DNA of 64,000 nt from JACKII01 sp041687435. Its GTDB lineage: Bacteria; Pseudomonadota; Alphaproteobacteria; Bin95. Below the pieces are notes generated by a model. The model made no database searches. It saw nothing but the letters and a program-made list of their open reading frames with translations, and was not told the origin of the DNA. The stretch is taken from assembly GCA_041687435.1 (NCBI GenBank), contig JAWLBX010000002.1:186001-250000 (forward strand), given 5' to 3'. This document shows, piece after piece, positions 34,579 to 42,073 of the stretch (position 1 is its first letter; every line of letters starts with the position of its first letter). A program made the translations under genes and the position numbers.

Positions 34579-34784
34579 AAAGACACCCTCGGGGCTCTCG
34601 CGGTTGTTTGATCGCGAGGCGGCCAAAAGACCAGCCGCCCGGCAAATTGCGCGGAACCGCGATGACGGCGCGAGGGTTGGGGTCAATCTCAGACACCCGG
34701 CCCGGCCAGCAACGCGTTTCCCCGCGTCACCGCAAACGGGCCTCCGCTCCCATGGCACACCCCGGCCAGAGGAATGGGTGACGC
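34579..34784 (-). promoter_or_regulatory. Long leader between the cobalamin riboswitch and btuB
   Basis: 206 bases without a convincing gene. It should contain the expression platform that couples B12 binding to btuB translation or termination. It ends in 'GAGGGTGTCTTT' before the ATG. No strong poly-T terminator is visible, so translational control of the ribosome site is the simpler guess. Confidence 0.45.
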
Positions 34785-34978
34785 TCGCAACGGTAGGTCT
34801 CCTGGCTCACGGGTCATCGCGCTGCTGCCGGCCTTCCCAGTTTCCCAGTGGCACAAAAATGGCAGACGCTCGCCGTTTACAGTTGCGGGGGCAGCCAAGG
34901 CTTGCCGGGACATTGGCCCGGATCCTTGTTCCCTTTTGCATCCCCATCTGCCGATGGGGAACCGTCACTGGGCGCGGA
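34785..34978 (-). ncRNA. Cobalamin riboswitch
   Basis: On the minus strand, the conserved core reads 'GGCTGCCCCCGCAACTGTAA' followed by 'GCCACTGGGAAACTGGGAAGG', then the B12 box 'TGAGCCAGGAGACCTACCG'. These are the hallmark blocks of the class-I cobalamin aptamer, in the right order. The 5' part has the 'GGTTCC ... AAAGGGAA' pairing. It lies upstream of btuB in the same orientation with about 206 bases between. It most likely lowers btuB expression when adenosylcobalamin is plentiful. The expression platform is not obvious. Confidence 0.93.
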
Positions 34979-35264
34979 CACTAACGAACCGGCCGTGGCG
35001 ATGCAATCGGCATGACAGAAGACGCCCGAAACTGCCCCGGAAACCCGGGCCGCGGCGATCGTTTGGGAAATTTGCGCTGCAACGGCGATTCCCACTTGAT
35101 AGAATTCCTCTAAATAGCGTCTAATCAGAATGTCATACCAAGTTGTCACTGAGTCGAAGAAGGCAGCCACAACCATCAATTAAACACAGGCAGAAGTTCT
35201 CAATGTGAGCAAATGCTTAGTGGAGCAGCCTGCGACGGCCCCGATTTGCTGATGGGAGGAAAAC
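34979..35264. promoter_or_regulatory. Divergent intergenic region between btuB and the sulfite dehydrogenase
   Basis: About 286 bases without a gene. It must hold the btuB promoter (minus strand) and that of the SorA-like gene (plus strand). The centre (35095-35205) is AT-rich, unlike its surroundings. I see no clear palindrome or coding potential. A GGGAGG ribosome site precedes the ATG at 35265. Confidence 0.4.
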
Positions 35265-36560
35265 ATGCAGCAGGACGATAAGACCAAACAAAACCTGGCC
35301 GAATTCTTCGCCGAAAATCCGGCGGAAGCCGACCGCCGCTTCTTTGGCCGCATCGCTCATGCCGACCGCCGGGGCTTTCTGAAAGGCGCGGGCCTTGCGA
35401 CCATGGGCGCCATGCTGGGCATGACCATTCCCTTCCACCGTAACATGCCGCAGGGGCTGATTCCCGCGGCACTGGCTGCGGAGGATATTCTGGTCGGCAA
35501 GGACGGCCTTACCCTGCTGAATGACCGGCCGATCAATGCGGAAACTCCGGCGCACCTGCTGGACGATCCCATTACGCCGACCAACCGGCATTTCGTGCGG
35601 AACAACGGCCTCGTGCCGGACGCTATGGACCCGGCAACGTGGCAACTGACCATAGATGGCCTGGTCGACAACCCGCTGACGCTGTCTATTGCCGACCTGA
35701 TGGCGAATTTCGAGGTGGTCACCATGGCGTTGACCATCGAATGCGGCGGCAATGGCCGCGCCGCCTTCAACCCGCCCGCGTCCGGCAACCAATGGACCGA
35801 TGGCGCCGTCGCCTGCTCCAACTGGACCGGCGTCCTCCTGAAAGATGTGCTGGCGAAGGCGGGCGTTAAGTCCAACGTGGTTTATACGGCGCACGAAGGC
35901 GCGGACATGCACCTGTCCGGCCAGCCGGGCAAACTGCCGATATCCCGCGGCATGCCGATTGCCAAGGCCATGACGGACAACGTGCTGATCGCCTTCGAAA
36001 TGAACGGCGCGGCGCTGCATCCGCTGAACGGCGCGCCCTTGCGGCTGGTGGTGCCGGGGTGGCCGGGTTCATGCTCGCAGAAGTGGCTGACGCGGATTTA
36101 TCTGCGCGATGTCGTCCATGACGGCGCGAAAATGACAGGCACCTCCTATCGCGTGCCGAACCGGCCGGTCGAGCCCGGCGAGAAGGTGGCGACCGAAGAC
36201 TTCGTCATCATCGAACGCATGCCGGTCAAGTCGCTGATTACCAGCCCGGAAGACGGCGTATCGGCAGGCAAAAGTGTGGAGGTGCGAGGCCATACATGGT
36301 CCGGCGACCGCACCGTGTCGGCGCTGGACATCTCCATCGACTTCGGCGCGACATGGCAGCGGACGACGCTGGATGCGCCGGTGAACGATGGGGCCTGGCA
36401 GAACTGGCGGGCCAACGTCACCTTTCCCCAGGCCGGCTATTATGAGGTCTGGTCGCGCGCGACGGACAGCGCCGGCGAGATGCAGCCATTCGCTATCAAC
36501 TGGAACCCGAAGGGCTATCTCAACAACACGATGCACCGGATCGCGGTCCGCGTCGCATAA
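35265..36560 (+). CDS. Sulfite dehydrogenase/oxidase molybdopterin subunit, SorA-like
   Basis: Periplasmic molybdenum enzyme of the sulfite oxidase family, expected to oxidise sulfite to sulfate and pass electrons to a c-type cytochrome. It is 431 aa. The N-terminus has a Tat signal with R35-R36 in 'ADRRGFLKGAGLATMG'. The molybdenum-ligating Cys is C160 in 'LTIECGGNGRAAF'. 'LRLVVPGWPGSCSQKWLTRI' (residues about 255-274) is the substrate-side motif, and the last 120 residues form the Mo-co dimerisation domain. SoxC is a close relative, but there is no soxD or other sox gene, and the linked cytochrome fits SorAB better. Confidence 0.92.
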   Translation: MQQDDKTKQNLAEFFAENPAEADRRFFGRIAHADRRGFLKGAGLATMGAMLGMTIPFHRNMPQGLIPAALAAEDILVGKDGLTLLNDRPINAETPAHLLDDPITPTNRHFVRNNGLVPDAMDPATWQLTIDGLVDNPLTLSIADLMANFEVVTMALTIECGGNGRAAFNPPASGNQWTDGAVACSNWTGVLLKDVLAKAGVKSNVVYTAHEGADMHLSGQPGKLPISRGMPIAKAMTDNVLIAFEMNGAALHPLNGAPLRLVVPGWPGSCSQKWLTRIYLRDVVHDGAKMTGTSYRVPNRPVEPGEKVATEDFVIIERMPVKSLITSPEDGVSAGKSVEVRGHTWSGDRTVSALDISIDFGATWQRTTLDAPVNDGAWQNWRANVTFPQAGYYEVWSRATDSAGEMQPFAINWNPKGYLNNTMHRIAVRVA

Positions 36561-36628
36561 CTGGAGTGTCCGCGGGAGGCGGCCTGCCGTCTCCCGCCAA
36601 TCGTATCTGCAACCGGGGATCGTGATCC

Positions 36629-37321
36629 GTGCGTATTGTTTCCGTCAGCCTTCTGCTGGCTGCGCTGGCGCTGCCTGTCTCGGCGTCCGAACTGACCGAC
36701 CGGCTGGCGTCGGCTTCGCCCGCCGCGGGCGAAGCCGTGTTCAACCGCTGCAAGGCGTGCCACACCATCGAGCAGAATGGCCAACATCGCGTTGGCCCGA
36801 ACCTCTGGGGGATTGTTGGCAAACCCGTCGCTTCGGCGGAAGGTTTCCGACGCTATTCGCCCGCACTGAAAAATTTCGGCGGCACCTGGACCCTCGAACG
36901 GCTCGATACGTTCCTGGAAAACCCGCGCAAGACCGTCAAGGGCGTGCGGATGGTGTTTCCCGGCTTGCCCAAGGCCGGCGAGCGGGCGAATGTCATCGCC
37001 TACCTGAACCAAAACAGCCCCTCGCCTATGGATTTCGGGGCCGACGCGCAGGCAGAAACCGCACCGCCGGCAGAGCAGGCCGAAGACTTCGGCGTGCTCT
37101 TCCATGCGCCCGGGGTCGCAGAGACTTTCTACGCCTGTACCGCCTGCCACTCGGAACGGATCGTGGCGCAACAGGGATTGTCCCGCGAGCGGTGGGAGGA
37201 AATGCTGGTGTGGATGGTTGAGGAACAGGGTATGGAACCGCTGCCGGAGGAAGATGAGAAGATCATTCTCGACTACCTCTCCACCCACTACAATGAAGAC
37301 CGCCCCCACTTCCCCCGGTAA
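36629..37321 (+). CDS. Two-haem cytochrome c, probable SorB-like partner
   Basis: A 230-aa secreted protein with a signal peptide ('MRIVSVSLLLAALALPVSAS') and two haem c sites. The first, C41-C44-H45 in 'NRCKACHTIEQNG', lies in a class I cytochrome c domain with the likely Met ligand M108 in 'VRMVFPGLP'. The second, C170-C173-H174 in 'YACTACHSERIV', is in a short domain like SorB ('RERWEEMLVWMVEEQ'). A Pro/Glu/Ala linker (about 130-155) joins them. It follows the SorA-like gene by 68 bases, so it should take electrons from it. The start is GTG. Confidence 0.9.
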   Translation: MRIVSVSLLLAALALPVSASELTDRLASASPAAGEAVFNRCKACHTIEQNGQHRVGPNLWGIVGKPVASAEGFRRYSPALKNFGGTWTLERLDTFLENPRKTVKGVRMVFPGLPKAGERANVIAYLNQNSPSPMDFGADAQAETAPPAEQAEDFGVLFHAPGVAETFYACTACHSERIVAQQGLSRERWEEMLVWMVEEQGMEPLPEEDEKIILDYLSTHYNEDRPHFPR

Positions 37322-37362
37322 TACAAGCGGGCCGGCGGCAAGGGGTGCCGTTACGACGGGCT

Positions 37363-38811
37363 CTACCGGACCGGCGGATGCCAGGGCGTACCGTCAGGCA
37401 ATTCGTCGCCGAACAGTTCCGGGTCGTCGAAGGCCTGCATGGCCTGCCAGTGGCGCTCAAAGTCGGCGCGGAACAGGTCGCCGGCCAGGCCTTGCGCCAG
37501 GCGCTCCGCACCCTCGCTCACCGCGGGAATGTCGCCGGAGACATTGCCGTGCGTCATCGCCGCGGCATAGGTGAAGCAATAAATGTCAGCCAAATGGGGC
37601 GCGGTCCCGGCCTGCCGTTCCTGAAACTGGAAACTGGGCGAGAGCGCCGGGAAGCGCGCCCATTCGGTCTGGCGTTGGGCCTCGTCCGCCAGCAGTTCGG
37701 CATGGGTGCGGATCAGCGATGCGTGCGCCACCAGCTCCGCCGGGGCCGACAGGTCAATGGTAAAGCCGGTGCCGAGGATGACATGGTCTACCGACAGAAC
37801 GCCCTGTGGCGTGCCCAGCCGCAGCCGCCCATCCGGCCCGCCTGCCGCTGTTTCGACCGGTGCATCCAGCCAGAGCCCGGCGTTGGCATGGCGGAACATC
37901 CGCAGCACCGAATCCCGCGGCGGCGCCACGCGGTAGCTGGAGATATAGTCCAGCAGCCGCAGCCGCCATTCGGGCGAGAGCGTCGGAAAGCCGTGGGTGA
38001 AGCCGCCATAGACAATGCCCTTGGCCTTGTTGATGCGCGGCACCGCCGGCGCACGGGCCAACAGGGTCACCTGCCGCGCGCCGGCCTCCAGCGCCGAGGC
38101 CGCGTTGTCCACGGCGGAAGCGCTGAGGCCGATCACCGCCACGTCCCGGCCTTCAAGCGCGGCAAAGTCGATGGCTTCCGAGGTATGCTGCACGCCCGCG
38201 CCGAGAAAGGGTGCCAGAGGCTCCGGAATGCGGGGCCGGGCCTGCCCCTCCCGCCCGGTCGCCAGCACCAGCTTGCGGGCCGCTGCCGTTTCCCGCCGGC
38301 CGTCGGCGTGAATCAGGTCGAGGTCGAGTCCGTGCGCCGCCGGTCGGATCGCCGCGAGGCGGACCCCGTTCTCGGTCGGCAGGTCCAGCACGCGGCCATA
38401 CCAAGTCAGATAGTCCATCCACATGGTGCGCGGGATCTTGCCAAGGCCATCCCAGGCCGCCTCGCCATGCTGCGCCTCGTACCAGGCGCGGAAGGTCAGG
38501 TTCGGCAGGCCCATGGCCGGGCCGGTCAGATGGTTCGGGCTGCGCAGGGTCCGCATGCGGGCATAGGTCACCCATGGCCCTTCGCGGCCGGCCTCCGCCC
38601 GGTCCAGCAGGCGCAGCCGGGCGATTCCCTGCCGCCGCAGGGCGAACGCGGCGGTCATGCCCAGCATGCCGGCGCCGGCGACGATCACATCGCTAACCGG
38701 CCCATCGCTGGCCCGCACCTCCGGCACCCATCCTTTGGGCGGATAGTTCAGCAGGCGCAGATCGCGGGCAAGGTCGGCCTCGAGGGCCTGAAGAGAGGTC
38801 GGAGCAGGCAT
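37363..38811 (-). CDS. FAD/NAD(P)-binding oxidoreductase
   Basis: A 482-aa flavoprotein. The FAD-binding Rossmann loop is 'SDVIVAGAGMLGMTAAFALRR' region (residues about 40-60). A second nucleotide-binding motif is 'GRDVAVIGLSASAVDNAAS', where the usual GxGxxG is GLSASA. 'ILGTGFTIDLSAPAEL' is the ATG-like motif of flavin-containing monooxygenases. The layout resembles Baeyer-Villiger or N-hydroxylating monooxygenases. The substrate is unknown. It is convergent with the cytochrome gene and divergent from the SDR pair. Confidence 0.82.
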   Translation of the reverse strand: MPAPTSLQALEADLARDLRLLNYPPKGWVPEVRASDGPVSDVIVAGAGMLGMTAAFALRRQGIARLRLLDRAEAGREGPWVTYARMRTLRSPNHLTGPAMGLPNLTFRAWYEAQHGEAAWDGLGKIPRTMWMDYLTWYGRVLDLPTENGVRLAAIRPAAHGLDLDLIHADGRRETAAARKLVLATGREGQARPRIPEPLAPFLGAGVQHTSEAIDFAALEGRDVAVIGLSASAVDNAASALEAGARQVTLLARAPAVPRINKAKGIVYGGFTHGFPTLSPEWRLRLLDYISSYRVAPPRDSVLRMFRHANAGLWLDAPVETAAGGPDGRLRLGTPQGVLSVDHVILGTGFTIDLSAPAELVAHASLIRTHAELLADEAQRQTEWARFPALSPSFQFQERQAGTAPHLADIYCFTYAAAMTHGNVSGDIPAVSEGAERLAQGLAGDLFRADFERHWQAMQAFDDPELFGDELPDGTPWHPPVR

Positions 38812-38962
38812 GACCTGTTTCTAACGTGCGGAGGGGTCCCGCGCCAGCCGGTCAATTGACCCCCCGCGGCAGCGTCCAAGCGGGCAGGCCACCATTGCAC
38901 CCACCGCAACGCCCCTCTAGATTGCCGCCATCTGGAAATCCCCAAGGGAGAAGTACGCAAAG

Positions 38963-39880
38963 ATGGCTGATGGAATGCTAGACGGCAAAGTGGTGCTGGT
39001 GACCGGCGCCGGCCGTGGCATCGGTGCCGAGGTGGCGAAACTCGCCGCCGCAGAGGGTGCCAAGGTGGTGGTGAACGATCTCGGCGGTTCCGTCGACGGC
39101 GAAGGACAGGACGCGACCCCTGCACAGGAGGTCTGCAACGAGATCGCCGCAAACGGCGGTGAGGCCGTGGTCAACGGCGACAGCGTTGCCGACTTCAAGG
39201 CCGCGCAGGGCATGGTTCAGCAGGCGATCGATACCTTCGGCAAGATTGACGGCATCGTGAACGTCGCCGGCATCCTGCGCGATGTCATTTTCCACAAGAT
39301 GACCAAGCAGGACTGGGACAGCGTTATCGCCGTTCATCTGAAGGGCTCGTTCAACGTCGCCCGCGCCGCGGCCGAGCACTTCCGCACCCAGGAATCCGGC
39401 GCGATGGTGCATTTCACCTCGACCAGCGGATTGATCGGCAATTTCGGCCAGGCCAACTATGCCGCCGCCAAGCTCGGCATTGTCGGCATGAGCACGAACA
39501 TCGCTCTCGACATGGCCCGCTATAACGTGCGCTCCAACTGCATGTCGCCGTTCGCATGGTCCCGCATGATCGGCACGATTCCCGCCAACTCGCCGGAGCA
39601 GGAAGCCCGCCTTGCCAAGATCAAGCGCATGGTGCCGGCCCAGATCGCGCCGATGTGCGTCTATCTGCTGACGGATGCGGCCAGCGATGTGACCGGCCAG
39701 ATTTTCGGCAGCCGCATGAACGAGCAGGTGCTGTTCAGCCAGTCCCGCCCGATCCGTTCGGTCCACAACGCCGAAGGCTGGACGCCGCGCAGCATTGCCG
39801 AGGACGGCATGCCCGCCCTGGTGCCCAGCTTCCAGCCGCTCGACCGCTCCGGCGACGTATTCTGCTGGGATCCGATCTGA
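38963..39880 (+). CDS. SDR family oxidoreductase, first of a tandem pair
   Basis: A 305-aa SDR of the type found in the N-terminal domain of multifunctional peroxisomal beta-oxidation enzymes ((3R)-hydroxyacyl-CoA dehydrogenase-like). 'KVVLVTGAGRGIGAEVAKL' is the cofactor loop, 'KIDGIVNVAGILRD' replaces NNAG with NVAG, 'MVHFTSTSGLIGNFGQ' carries the Ser, and 'NYAAAKLGIVGMS' the YxxxK. The long C-terminus ending 'FCWDPI' is shared with the next gene. GGGAG precedes the ATG. It is clearly paralogous to the gene 45 bases downstream. Confidence 0.9.
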   Translation: MADGMLDGKVVLVTGAGRGIGAEVAKLAAAEGAKVVVNDLGGSVDGEGQDATPAQEVCNEIAANGGEAVVNGDSVADFKAAQGMVQQAIDTFGKIDGIVNVAGILRDVIFHKMTKQDWDSVIAVHLKGSFNVARAAAEHFRTQESGAMVHFTSTSGLIGNFGQANYAAAKLGIVGMSTNIALDMARYNVRSNCMSPFAWSRMIGTIPANSPEQEARLAKIKRMVPAQIAPMCVYLLTDAASDVTGQIFGSRMNEQVLFSQSRPIRSVHNAEGWTPRSIAEDGMPALVPSFQPLDRSGDVFCWDPI

Positions 39881-39925
39881 TCTTTCCCGCGCGACCTGAA
39901 ACGCTGCGATTACAAGGAATTGGAA

Positions 39926-40843
39926 ATGAGTGAAGGATTGTTGGACGGCAAAGTCGTCCTCGTGAACGGCGCCGGACGCGGCATTGGCCAGCAGATCGCC
40001 GTCACCTGCGCCCAGGAAGGCGCCAAGATACTGGTGAACGACCTCGGCGGCTCGGTCGAGGGCGAGGGCCGTGACACCGGTCCGGCCATGGAAACGGTCA
40101 AGCTGATCGAGGCCATGGGCGGCGAAGCTGCGGCGAACGGCGGCTCCATCGCCGATTGGGACGATGCGCAGGCCATGGTGAAGCAGGCGGTCGATACCTT
40201 TGGCAAGATCGACGGCGTGGTAAACGTCGCCGGCATCCTGCGCGACCGCATCTTCCACAAGATGACGGAAGATGACTGGGACAGCGTCATCAACGTGCAC
40301 CTGAACGGCTATTTCTATGTCGCCCGCGCGGCTGCGGACTATTTCCGCAAGCAGGAATCCGGCGCGATGGTGCATTTCACCTCGAACTCCGGCCTGGTCG
40401 GCAATGTCGGGCAGGTAAACTACGGCGCAGCCAAGATGGGCGTGGTCGGCCTTTCCCGTTCGATTGCGCTGGACATGAACCGGTTCGGCGTGCGCTCGAA
40501 CATCATCAGCCCCAGCGCGTTCACCCGCATGATCGAGACCATTCCGATCAAGGGGCCGGAAGGCGAAAAGCGCCGCAAGCGCCAGGAAGCCATGACCCCG
40601 GCCAAGATCGCGGCCCCGGTCGCCTATCTGCTGTCGGATGGGGCCAAGGATGTGAGCGGCCAGATCTTCTACGTCCGCTCGAACGAGATCATGCTGATGA
40701 GCCAGCACCGCCCGGTGCGCATCGTCCATCGCGGCGAAGGCTGGACGCCGGAACTGATCCACGAGCACGCCATGCCGGCGCTCCGCCCCCACTTCACGCC
40801 GAGCGCCCCCAGCGCCAGCTATTTCAACTGGGATCCGGTGTGA
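39926..40843 (+). CDS. SDR family oxidoreductase, second of a tandem pair
   Basis: A 305-aa paralogue of the preceding gene; by eye more than half of the residues match, including the C-terminus ('YFNWDPV'). The cofactor loop is 'VVLVNGAGRGIGQQIA', with Asn in place of the usual Thr. 'KIDGVVNVAGILRDRIFHKM' and 'NYGAAKMGVVGLS' hold the NVAG and YxxxK motifs. Both could act on (3R)-hydroxyacyl-CoA or related substrates. An in-frame TTG lies two codons before the ATG. The terminator just downstream ends this unit. Confidence 0.9.
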   Translation: MSEGLLDGKVVLVNGAGRGIGQQIAVTCAQEGAKILVNDLGGSVEGEGRDTGPAMETVKLIEAMGGEAAANGGSIADWDDAQAMVKQAVDTFGKIDGVVNVAGILRDRIFHKMTEDDWDSVINVHLNGYFYVARAAADYFRKQESGAMVHFTSNSGLVGNVGQVNYGAAKMGVVGLSRSIALDMNRFGVRSNIISPSAFTRMIETIPIKGPEGEKRRKRQEAMTPAKIAAPVAYLLSDGAKDVSGQIFYVRSNEIMLMSQHRPVRIVHRGEGWTPELIHEHAMPALRPHFTPSAPSASYFNWDPV

Positions 40844-40858
40844 ACGCCTGACCTCTGG

Positions 40859-40898
40859 GGCGCCGGATCATCCCCTGGTCCGGCGCCTTTTTTCTTTT
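40859..40898 (+). terminator. Intrinsic terminator after the SDR pair
   Basis: A 9-bp perfect stem, GGCGCCGGA (40859-40867) with TCCGGCGCC (40879-40887), an 11-base loop, then TTTTTTCTTTT. This is a textbook rho-independent terminator on the plus strand. The next gene starts at 40928 and therefore needs its own promoter or read-through. Confidence 0.9.
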
Positions 40899-40927
40899 CT
40901 GCGCGTTTTCCGTTTGCGGCAGTGCCC

Positions 40928-42040
40928 ATGCCCCTTCTTCGCATTTTGATCTTGCTGGCCGGCCTGACGACCACCAGCTTCGCCCGCGCTGAGGAGCCGG
41001 CCGTCTGGCAGGCGCAATACCCGCTCGCGCCCACTCATCCGGTGGTGGCGGAGGGCTGGGCGCCGATGGCGGAGGCAATGAAACCGGACCTGGACCTGCA
41101 ACTGCGCCTGATCGGCCCCCGCCTCGGCACACCGGAGGCACTGGATGCGCTCTCGCTCGGCACGCACCAAATGGGCATGGTCGCGCTGGCAAGCTATCCG
41201 GACGAATTTCCGTACTGGGCGATGCTGAGCGAGCTGTTCCTGGTCGGCGGCGAAAGCTTGGCCGCAGCGGCAGCGATCACGGAACTGGTGGTGGCCGAAT
41301 GCCCGCCCTGCCAGCAAAACTTCGCCCGCCGCAAACTGGTTTTCCTCGGCACCTATGGCGCCGCGCCGTATGTGCTGATTGCGCCCCACCCGATGACCGA
41401 GAGCCACAGCCTGGAAAGCCAGATCGTGGCGACGCCCGGCAGCCTCTGGGACCGGTTGGTGCAGAATTTGGGCGCAGAGGCGGCTCCGGCCGACGCCAAT
41501 CCACGCGCTGCGCTGGTGGAAGGACGGGCCACCGCCCTGATCGACATTGCCGAGGCGTTGCGCCAGCCGCCCCTAGCCGGGCACGCCGTCGCCGTGACCA
41601 AGCTGCCTTTGGGCGGTTATCGCGGCGCCGGGCCGTTCATGATCAACCGCGATGCCTGGCGCAGCATGAGCGATGGCCAGCGGCGGCGCATGTTTGCGGC
41701 GGCGGCCGGCGGCATCGTTCGCATCTCCGACGCCTATCACCGCCAGGCCGCGGCCGATCTGGCCGAAGCGGAAAATTCAGGCATTCCGGTTGCACCCGGA
41801 ACGTTGATGCTGGAAGACCGCATCCGCCGCTTCGCCGCCACCGATCAGGCCAGGGTTGTCGTCAGTGCCGAAACGCGATTTGGCATCGCGGATGCAGAGC
41901 ATTTTCTCACCCGGCTGAAAGCCCTCTATGACAAATACGCTATCCTCCTCGGCCCGAAGCCGGCCCGCGAGGATGCAATTGCGCTTCTCACCTCCGAAAT
42001 CTTTGATAGGCTCGACGTTCAAACCTACGGGCTTCGATAA
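40928..42040 (+). CDS. TRAP-type (DctP-like) periplasmic solute-binding protein
   Basis: A 370-aa secreted protein with a signal peptide ('LLRILILLAGLTTTSFARA'). The C-terminal half has the DctP-family pattern: 'GGYRGAGPFMINRDAWRSMS' followed by 'DGQRRRMFAAAAGG' resembles the 'N-x-x-W-x-x-L' segment of TRAP receptors. No TRAP permease genes (dctQ, dctM) are linked, so it would have to use a distant membrane component. 'VAECPPCQQNF' is an odd Cys pair in the middle. An in-frame GTG lies two codons before the ATG. The family call is moderate; the ligand is unknown. Confidence 0.72.
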   Translation: MPLLRILILLAGLTTTSFARAEEPAVWQAQYPLAPTHPVVAEGWAPMAEAMKPDLDLQLRLIGPRLGTPEALDALSLGTHQMGMVALASYPDEFPYWAMLSELFLVGGESLAAAAAITELVVAECPPCQQNFARRKLVFLGTYGAAPYVLIAPHPMTESHSLESQIVATPGSLWDRLVQNLGAEAAPADANPRAALVEGRATALIDIAEALRQPPLAGHAVAVTKLPLGGYRGAGPFMINRDAWRSMSDGQRRRMFAAAAGGIVRISDAYHRQAAADLAEAENSGIPVAPGTLMLEDRIRRFAATDQARVVVSAETRFGIADAEHFLTRLKALYDKYAILLGPKPAREDAIALLTSEIFDRLDVQTYGLR

Positions 42041-42073
42041 TCCAGAAACGCCCGGGGCGGAGGAACGCTGCCA

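Noticed and set aside
31537..34611. A 1024-codon plus-strand open frame
   Set aside because: It runs in a second frame through the acyl-CoA dehydrogenase and then antisense to btuB. Its translation has no domain and it is explained by high-GC codon bias in the real genes.
35265..37321. A sox sulfur-oxidation cluster
   Set aside because: The enzyme is related to SoxC, but there is no soxXYZAB or soxD. The linked cytochrome fits a SorAB pair better.
38978..40792. A 604-codon minus-strand open frame
   Set aside because: It is the mirror of the two tandem SDR genes. Its apparent internal repeat only reflects the duplication of the SDRs.
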